Origin: Nitrospiria bacterium
Lineage (GTDB): Bacteria > Nitrospirota > Nitrospiria > JACQBZ01
Reading direction: 5' to 3'
NCBI GenBank assembly: GCA_035517655.1
Contig: DATIYJ010000035.1
Coordinates: forward strand, 1 to 64,000
DNA length: 64,000 nucleotides
Under the pieces are notes generated by a model. That model saw only the letters and a program-made list of their open reading frames with translations. It was not told the origin of the DNA and ran no database searches. Below, one piece after another: positions 58,450 to 64,000 of this stretch. Both the position numbers and the translations under genes were made by a program. The stretch's first letter is position 1, and every line of letters starts with the position of its first letter.

Positions 58450-60333
58450 TCACAATCCGGCGGCCCCGGGCGCCAGCCAATGTTTTCCGCCGTCCCGGGT
58501 GTAGCGGATCAGCCCGCCGGTTCCAACCGCCGCGCCATGTTCGGCATCCGAGAAATGAACGCTGTAAAAATCGTTCGTCGTATCGGACGCCTGAGCCCGC
58601 CACCGCGTTCCGCCGTCCTCCGTCGCCAGGATGACGCCCCGATCTCCCACGATCCAGCCGTGTTGCGCGTCCGGGAAATAGACGTCGCCCAACTTCTCCG
58701 TCGTGCCCACGGCCTCCCGCTTCCAGGCGGCCCCGCCGTCCACCGTATGCAGGACGACGCCATCGCTCCCCACCGCCCAGCCGTTCAACGGATCCACAAA
58801 ATGGATATCGCCGAGCCATTTTCCATCAGGAGCCCGTTGCGTCCGCCAGTGCTTCCCGCCGTCCTCGGTCGTGAGGATAACCCCTCCGCGGCCGACCGCC
58901 CAGCTCCGAAGCCGGTCCTGGACGAAAAGTCCGTCCAGCCAATCCGTCGTCCCGCTTTCCTGCCGTTCCCAGTTCTCCCCACCGTCGCGCGTGCGGAGGA
59001 TCAGTCCGTTCCGTCCCACCGCCCAACCCTGCGCGGGAAGATCATCGGATGAACCCGCAAATTGAACATCGTAAATCCAATTTTCAGACGTCCCGCTGGT
59101 TTGGGAAAGCCAGTGCCGTCCGCCGTCCGTCGTGTGCCAGATCGCACCGAATCCGCCCACCACCCAGCCGTTCTTCGAATCGGTGAAATCGATTCCGCAC
59201 AACCACCGCATCGTATCGATCGGCTGCGCCGTCCATCGTATCCCGCCGTCGGTCGTATGCAGGATCACTCCGCTGTCCCCGACCGCCCAGCCGTTCAGGG
59301 CATCTGCAAAATGCACCCCGCACAACCAGGTTTTGACCTCCCGACTCTGCGCGATCCAGGTGTCGCCGCCGTTCGCGGTATGCCGGATGGCCCCGCCGCG
59401 GCCGACGATCCAACCGTTCCGCGGATCGGCAAAAAACACGCCGAGCCAATTCGCCCGGCCGCCGGACTGGGATTCCCATCGTTCCCCGCCGTCCGCAGTA
59501 TGGAGCACCGTTCCCGCCACGCCGACGGCCCAGCCGTTGCGCGCGTCCAAAAAATGGACGCAATACAGAGATCGGGCGGTTCCGCTGTTCTGGCGTCTCC
59601 ATTCGCGCCCCCCGTCGATCGTCGACAGAACGACCCCGTCCTTGCCGACGGCCCATCCCTGCCGCTCGTCGATAAAGAAAACCTCGTAGAGCCAGTAGCC
59701 TTCGGGAAGGACTTGATTCTCCCAGGTCTCCCCTCCATCCCGGGTGTGAAGGATCAGCCCGTCCCGCCCGACGATCCAGCCCCGATTTGCGTTTACAAAA
59801 CTCACGCTATAGAGGTAGCTTTGCGTTCCGCTCGCCTGGGGACGCCAGTGCTCCCCCCCGTCGTCGGTGTGAAGAATCGTTCCGTCCCGCCCGACGATCC
59901 AGCCCCGGTTGGAATCGATAAAATGGAGGCTGAACAGATGGGAGGATGTTCCGGCGCGTTGCCGCCTCCAGCGGTTTCCCCCGTCGAGCGTCCGTAGGAT
60001 GGTCCCGTCGTCTCCGATCGCCCATCCCTGTAAGGGATCCAGAAACTGCACGCCGCCCAAACCGCTCCGACTGCCGCTCGCCTGCGCCGTCCAGTGCTCC
60101 CCCCCGTCGTCGGTGTGAAGAATCAATCCGCCTTTTCCGACGATCCAGCCCCGGCGGGGATCGAGAAAAAAGACCCGGTCCAGATCTTCCTGCGGCCAGA
60201 GCGAAGGCGCCGCGGCCTCACGCCGCAAGCTGCACGCCGAGACGAGCATCCCGAAACAGATCATGCTGACAAAGAACACGGCCAACCGGACACCGCCGGA
60301 GGTTCCGACGGGGGCCAAAACGTTTATCCTCAT
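58450..60333 (-). CDS. Fourteen-repeat Ycf48-like lipoprotein
   Basis: 627 residues. The lipobox is GMLVSAC (Cys at about 34). I count fourteen repeats of GWIVGRDGTILHTDDGGEHW type, about 42 residues each, from GWIVGKGGLILHT to GAAVGTGGLIRYT. Ycf48 itself is a single seven-bladed propeller that assists photosystem II assembly in phototrophs. Fourteen repeats would make two such rings. There is no sign of phototrophy here, so the Ycf48 role should not be transferred. It overlaps the PD40 gene upstream by four bases (ATGA). Confidence 0.92.
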   Translation of the reverse strand: MRINVLAPVGTSGGVRLAVFFVSMICFGMLVSACSLRREAAAPSLWPQEDLDRVFFLDPRRGWIVGKGGLILHTDDGGEHWTAQASGSRSGLGGVQFLDPLQGWAIGDDGTILRTLDGGNRWRRQRAGTSSHLFSLHFIDSNRGWIVGRDGTILHTDDGGEHWRPQASGTQSYLYSVSFVNANRGWIVGRDGLILHTRDGGETWENQVLPEGYWLYEVFFIDERQGWAVGKDGVVLSTIDGGREWRRQNSGTARSLYCVHFLDARNGWAVGVAGTVLHTADGGERWESQSGGRANWLGVFFADPRNGWIVGRGGAIRHTANGGDTWIAQSREVKTWLCGVHFADALNGWAVGDSGVILHTTDGGIRWTAQPIDTMRWLCGIDFTDSKNGWVVGGFGAIWHTTDGGRHWLSQTSGTSENWIYDVQFAGSSDDLPAQGWAVGRNGLILRTRDGGENWERQESGTTDWLDGLFVQDRLRSWAVGRGGVILTTEDGGKHWRTQRAPDGKWLGDIHFVDPLNGWAVGSDGVVLHTVDGGAAWKREAVGTTEKLGDVYFPDAQHGWIVGDRGVILATEDGGTRWRAQASDTTNDFYSVHFSDAEHGAAVGTGGLIRYTRDGGKHWLAPGAAGL

Positions 60334-61310
60334 TTCGTCCGCTGAGCCACCTGCAACACCGCAATTTCCCCGCGCCCCTCGTCATTCACGCGGGTGAACG
60401 CCAGGTCCCGGCCGTCCGGGCTAAAGGAGAGATACAGAAAGCTCAAGCCCTCGAACACTTGTTTGTCCACGTTGTATTTGACTTCGTGCGTTCCCAGCAG
60501 CCCTCTCCCGATGCGCCGCTCGTTGTTTCCGTTCCCGTCCATGATCCAGATATCCCGTTGCCCGTTGCGCTCCGAGACAAAGGCGATTTGGGAGCCGTCC
60601 GGGCTCCAGGCCGGAAGAAAGTCCCGCCGCGTTTCGGTCTTTTGGGTGAGTTGTTTGATGGTCCGCTCCTGGGTATCGATCAGCCAGATATCGCTCTTGC
60701 CGCGCATCGAGGAGACGGCGGCCACCGATCGCGCGTCCGGGCTCCAGGCCGACACCCAATCGCCGCAGCGGATGTTCGGCATCCCCTGGACATTCCCGCC
60801 GTCCGCATCCATGACCCAGACGAGCACATCCATCGATCGAGATGATACAAAGGCGATGCGTTTCCCATCCGGACTCCAGACCGGCGCAATATCCAGACCG
60901 TTATAGTGGGTCAGCTGCCGGGTGTCGGTCCCGTCGAGTTTCAGGCTCCAGATATCCCAATTGCCGCCCTGATCGGACGCGTAGGCCAGCCGGGTTCCGT
61001 CCGGGCTCCACGATGGAAAGCGTTCATTGCTCGAATCATGCGTGATTTGTTTCAGTCCGGTTCCGTCCCGGTTGATGGTCCAGATATCCCAATTTCCGGC
61101 CATGTCGCTTTCGAACGCCAACGACTTTCCATCCGGACTCCAGACCGGATGGACCGCGTTGGCCGGCAACGCGCGGATGGACCTCACGGTCACATTGTCC
61201 AAGGCGCAACCGGCGACTAAAAGTTGAAAAATTAAAACGGTAAAAAAAGTCGAACGGATTTCCGTCCTTTTAACTAAACCCTTGGACCTTCCAATCTCAA
61301 AAACCTTCAT
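60330..61310 (-). CDS. PD40/TolB-like six-bladed lipoprotein, Trp type
   Basis: 326 residues. The lipobox is FQLLVAGC (Cys at about 35, after a long basic N-terminus). Six PD40 blades of the Trp type follow (NWDIWTI, NWDIWSL, VLVWVM, KSDIWLI, QRDIWIM), the last ending in EIAVL. The third blade has the unusual turn SRSMDVLVW. GGAGAAGA precedes the ATG at 61310; the frame continuing to 61484 is the shadow of the next gene. Its stop overlaps the Ycf48-like gene start. Confidence 0.9.
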   Translation of the reverse strand: MKVFEIGRSKGLVKRTEIRSTFFTVLIFQLLVAGCALDNVTVRSIRALPANAVHPVWSPDGKSLAFESDMAGNWDIWTINRDGTGLKQITHDSSNERFPSWSPDGTRLAYASDQGGNWDIWSLKLDGTDTRQLTHYNGLDIAPVWSPDGKRIAFVSSRSMDVLVWVMDADGGNVQGMPNIRCGDWVSAWSPDARSVAAVSSMRGKSDIWLIDTQERTIKQLTQKTETRRDFLPAWSPDGSQIAFVSERNGQRDIWIMDGNGNNERRIGRGLLGTHEVKYNVDKQVFEGLSFLYLSFSPDGRDLAFTRVNDEGRGEIAVLQVAQRTK

Positions 61311-61339
61311 CGTATTCTTCTCCAAACCCCCGTCCACTT

Positions 61340-62371
61340 TTACGGCTGCCACCGGGGCGCGCTGACCCCGCCGCGGTTGAAGGTCAACCGCTTCAGGTGG
61401 TCCCCGTTGGGATCCATGATATAAACCGCTTCCTCGCCGTCCCGATTGGAGACAAAAGCGATCTGTTTTCCATCCGGAGACCATATCGGCTGGGCGTCCA
61501 CGGCCGGATTCCGCGAGAGATTCTTCACGCCGGACCCGTCCCGGTTCATCACATAAATCTCGTTGTTGCCGTCCCGGGTCGTCGTGAAGACGATCTGTCG
61601 GCCGTCCGGAGACCAGACCTGCATCCCCATCTGTTCATCGGACTTCGTCCGCGTGACATTGCTCGGGTTCGAGCCGTCGGCGTTCATCACGTAGATCTCC
61701 CAGTTCCCGTCCCGATTCATATCGCGGTCCGTTCCCCACGCGATCAGGGCCCCGTCCGGAGACCAGGAATGGAATCCCCGCCCGTCCTCCGCGGGGTTCT
61801 GAGTCAGATTGATCGGATGCCCTCCGTCGGCATCCATGGCATAGATCTCATAGTTGTCGTCCCGTCGGGACACAAAGGCGATTTTGGTCCCGTCCGGCGA
61901 CCAGTCGGGACTGTAATCCCGCGCTTCGTTCCGCGTCAGTCGGCGAACCGGGCCGCCGTCCATGGTCATCGAATAGATTTCTTGATTGCCGTCCCGATCC
62001 GATACAAACGCCACCTGTTTCCCGTCCGGAGACCAGGCCGGATTGTAATCCTGACCGAGGTTCCGTGTCAGGTTGGTCTGGCGGGAACCGTCGGCATCCA
62101 TTCCGTAGATCTCTTTGTTGCCGTCCCGTTCCGACACGAAAACAATCTTTGTTCCGTCCGGCGACCATGCGGGGGCGCGGTTGTCGGCCCGGCCATGGGT
62201 CAGGCGCGTCGCGCCCGTGCCGTCGGTGTTCATCGTATAGATTTCCCAATGGCCGTTTTCATTCGACTCGTAAACGATCTTTTTCGCCCCGGCCATCGCC
62301 GGGGGCGAAAAAAGCAGCAGAACGGCGCCGGCGACCCATGTCGCGCGACCGGTTTTAAAAAACGCCTTCAT
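61340..62371 (-). CDS. PD40/TolB-like seven-bladed secreted protein
   Basis: 343 residues. The signal peptide VAGAVLLLFSPPAMA is followed by AGAKK, with no lipobox, so it should be soluble in the periplasm. Seven PD40 blades follow (YESNENGHWEIYTM to FVSNRDGEEAVYIM). The fifth has a four-residue longer hairpin (WGTDRDMNRDGNWEIYVM), shared in position with a W-type turn of the fusion gene upstream. AAAGGAG precedes the ATG. A 116-base gap separates it from the next gene. Confidence 0.91.
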   Translation of the reverse strand: MKAFFKTGRATWVAGAVLLLFSPPAMAGAKKIVYESNENGHWEIYTMNTDGTGATRLTHGRADNRAPAWSPDGTKIVFVSERDGNKEIYGMDADGSRQTNLTRNLGQDYNPAWSPDGKQVAFVSDRDGNQEIYSMTMDGGPVRRLTRNEARDYSPDWSPDGTKIAFVSRRDDNYEIYAMDADGGHPINLTQNPAEDGRGFHSWSPDGALIAWGTDRDMNRDGNWEIYVMNADGSNPSNVTRTKSDEQMGMQVWSPDGRQIVFTTTRDGNNEIYVMNRDGSGVKNLSRNPAVDAQPIWSPDGKQIAFVSNRDGEEAVYIMDPNGDHLKRLTFNRGGVSAPRWQP

Positions 62372-62403
62372 CGCCTGGACTCCTTTTGTTAAGGGGCTCA
62401 CGT

Positions 62404-62468
62404 CGCCCCCTCCACCGGCCAAGCCGGATGGAGACTCCCACTCTCGCTCGCTGTGCTCGCTGAGAGTC
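62404..62468 (-). repeat. Partial copy of the dispersed composite repeat
   Basis: The minus strand reads GCGAGCACAGCGAGCGAGAG, then TCTCCATCCGGCTTGGCCGG and TGGAG, matching the first module of copy 2 (35939-36000). It is in the 116-base gap between two propeller genes. The later modules are missing. Confidence 0.65.
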
Positions 62469-62473
62469 TATCC

Positions 62474-62500
62474 AATATATATAAGTCTCACGGCTGCCAA
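62474..62500 (-). promoter_or_regulatory. Weak candidate promoter inside the propeller array
   Basis: Minus-strand TTGGCA (62500-62495) and TATATT (62479-62474), but with a 15-base spacer, shorter than usual. The surrounding TATATATAT is unusually AT-rich for this region. It could start a second transcript of the array. Confidence 0.25.
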
Positions 62501-64000
62501 CGGGGATAATCTTCCCTCGTCTGCGTGAACGTCAATTGCTCTTGATACCGACCATCGGTATCCATGACGTAGATTTCGTCATGGCCGGTCCGATTCGAGA
62601 CAAACGCCACTTTTTTCCCGTCCGGAGACCAAAGCGGAACATCGTCCATCGCCGGATTTCTCGACAGGTTCAACGAGCCGGTCCCGTCCGAATTAACGAT
62701 ATAAACCTCTTCGTTTCCATCCCGCGTCGAGATGAAGGCGATCTGCCGGCTGTCCGGGGACCAGACAAACATCCCGACCCCTTCCTCGGCCGGACTGTGG
62801 GTGACGTTCACCGGTTTGGACCCGTCGGCATTCATGACATAGATCTCCCAATTCCCGTCCCGGTTCGTGACCCACGCGATCTTGGAGCCGTCCGGCGACC
62901 AGGAGTGACTTCCCCGACCGTCCTCGGCCGGGTTATTCGTCAGGTTTTTTTGATCGGTTCCATCCGCGTTCATAAGGTAGATCTCGTTGTTGCGGTCGCG
63001 GTTTGAAACAAAGGCCACCCTCCGGCTGTCGGAGGACCAGTTGGGGTTCCAATTGTCGCCGGCCGCGGTCAAACGTGTCTGACGCCGTCCCTCCATGTCC
63101 ATTCGGTAGATCTCGCGGCGGCCGTCCCGATTCGAGACATAGGTGATCCATTCGCCGTTCGGCGACCAGGAGGGGCTGAAATCATCCCCCGCGCTGCGGG
63201 TGAGGTTGCGTTGATCCGATCCATCGGCATTCATCCGGTAGACCTCTTTGTTGCCGTCGCGGTCCGAAACGAAAAGAATTTCTCGGCCGTCCGGCGACCA
63301 GAAGGGGGCCCGATTCTCGGCCGTGGTATGGGTCAGACGGACCTGATGCGTCCCGTCGGCATCCATCAAATAAATCTCCCAATTCCCGGACCGCCGGGAT
63401 TCAAAGGCGATCTTATGATCCCGGTCGGGTTGGGACGGAGGGGGGGGCGAGGCTTGCGCGACCGTCCCGCCCAGCGCCACGGTCGATACCACCTCGTAGT
63501 CGGAGGCGTCGATGATCGAAACGTCCGAGGACCCTTGATTGACGACATAAACCGTCCGGCCATCGGGAGAAACGGTGATGTCCCAAGGATTTTTCCCCAC
63601 CGAAATCTTCCGGACGATCTTTTCATCCGCGGTATCGAGCACCGAGATCTCCCGGGCGTCGCGGTGCGCGATATAAAGAGAGCGGCCGTCCGGGGACAGG
63701 GCCAATCCGCCGGGATAGCTTCCGACCTTGACCATCCTCCGAATCCGCTTCGTCTGCGTATCCAGGATCGCGACCGCTCCGCTGTTCTCGATCGCCGCAT
63801 ACGCCGCTTTCCCATCCGGCGCCATCACGATGTCCCTCGGTCCCCGAAAAATCTCTTCACCGTCCGGAAGGACGACGGTCCGGGCCGCATCGGAACCCGG
63901 ATCTTCCACGTTCAACCGGGCCACGACCTCGCCGGTTGTTGCGTCGACGACGCGGATCGAATAGAAGTCGGTCACATAGAGGGCTTTCCCATCCGGGGTG
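62488..64000 (-). CDS. YVTN-PD40 propeller fusion, cut by the window edge
   Basis: At least 503 residues. Its N-terminus lies beyond the right edge, so the GTG at 63975 is internal: TPDGKALY is readable in frame before it. At least four YVTN blades (IRVVDATTGEVVARL, VAILDTQTKRIRRMVKVG, ISVLDTADEKIVRKISVG, VSIIDASDYEVV) are followed by a linker ASPPPPSQPDRD. Seven PD40 blades then run from FESRRSGNWEIYLM to FVSNRTGHDEIYVM. This joins in one chain the two propeller classes that alternate in the array, direct support for their working together. Confidence 0.9.
   Translation of the reverse strand, partial: TPDGKALYVTDFYSIRVVDATTGEVVARLNVEDPGSDAARTVVLPDGEEIFRGPRDIVMAPDGKAAYAAIENSGAVAILDTQTKRIRRMVKVGSYPGGLALSPDGRSLYIAHRDAREISVLDTADEKIVRKISVGKNPWDITVSPDGRTVYVVNQGSSDVSIIDASDYEVVSTVALGGTVAQASPPPPSQPDRDHKIAFESRRSGNWEIYLMDADGTHQVRLTHTTAENRAPFWSPDGREILFVSDRDGNKEVYRMNADGSDQRNLTRSAGDDFSPSWSPNGEWITYVSNRDGRREIYRMDMEGRRQTRLTAAGDNWNPNWSSDSRRVAFVSNRDRNNEIYLMNADGTDQKNLTNNPAEDGRGSHSWSPDGSKIAWVTNRDGNWEIYVMNADGSKPVNVTHSPAEEGVGMFVWSPDSRQIAFISTRDGNEEVYIVNSDGTGSLNLSRNPAMDDVPLWSPDGKKVAFVSNRTGHDEIYVMDTDGRYQEQLTFTQTREDYPRWQP

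Noticed and set aside
44819-62371. Calling the PD40 genes tolB
   Set aside because: They lack the TolB N-terminal domain, occur eleven times, and no tolA, tolQ, tolR or pal is near.
41751-63448. Runs of eight G or C (near 41751 and 63440, and in obg near 27366) as phase-variation tracts
   Set aside because: All frames are intact in this copy and one genome cannot show variation. Such runs are expected in GC-rich Gly/Pro codons.

Overview
The window is GC-rich chromosomal DNA from a Gram-negative bacterium. The signs are an outer-membrane style lipoprotein repertoire, a LapA-LapB fusion, an SLT lytic transglycosylase and an rplU-rpmA-obg-proB-proA-nadD-rsfS housekeeping run. A deep-branching lineage such as Nitrospirota or NC10 would fit the gene order plus the intergenic palindromes, but I cannot prove the taxon from the sequence alone. 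No rRNA, tRNA, CRISPR array, transposase or phage gene was seen.

Layout. (1) 0.1-6.8 kb, minus strand: an ATP-dependent DNA ligase, a full-length Lhr-type helicase and a HigBA toxin-antitoxin pair. (2) 6.9-11.3 kb, plus: a MacA/HlyD-type adaptor, a MacB/LolD-type ATPase and two FtsX-type permeases. (3) 11.4-16.5 kb, plus: a TetR regulator with its own palindromic operator, then HtrA-like protease, pirin, NmrA-like protein, quinone oxidoreductase and 3-methyladenine glycosylase, which looks like an electrophile/redox-stress run. (4) 17.3-20.4 kb, plus: a NitT/TauT-type ABC importer with a two-in-one permease and no binding protein. (5) 20.4-28.2 kb, minus: rplU, rpmA, obg, proB, proA, nadD, rsfS, lapB and bioB. 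(6) 28.3-35.9 kb: ilvE, ogt, a PilZ protein, a DUF2127-like protein, a lytic transglycosylase, nth, a small membrane protein and polA. (7) 36.1-64.0 kb, minus: 21 consecutive exported beta-propeller genes, running off the right edge.

The last region is the striking one. Eleven proteins are TolB/PD40-type propellers, five are YVTN-type, four are BNR/Ycf48/Kelch-like, and the one cut by the window edge fuses YVTN blades to a PD40 propeller. Nearly all have a lipoprotein or Sec signal. Many gene junctions overlap (ATGA, GTGA, TAATG), so they are probably transcribed together in blocks. Blade counts cluster at seven, with one 12-blade and one 14-blade member. No enzyme, transporter or regulator interrupts the array. 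Its function is unknown to me.

A second theme is a modular GC-rich palindromic repeat. It occurs between convergent genes (31.9 and 36.0 kb), in part at 62.4 kb, and apparently as in-frame insertions inside lhr and one PD40 propeller gene. A shorter CCTGCCGGCAGG palindrome is inserted three times in frame in polA. Several promoters place the start codon six bases after the -10 box, suggesting leaderless transcripts. All calls come from reading the sequence; no database search or structure prediction was run.
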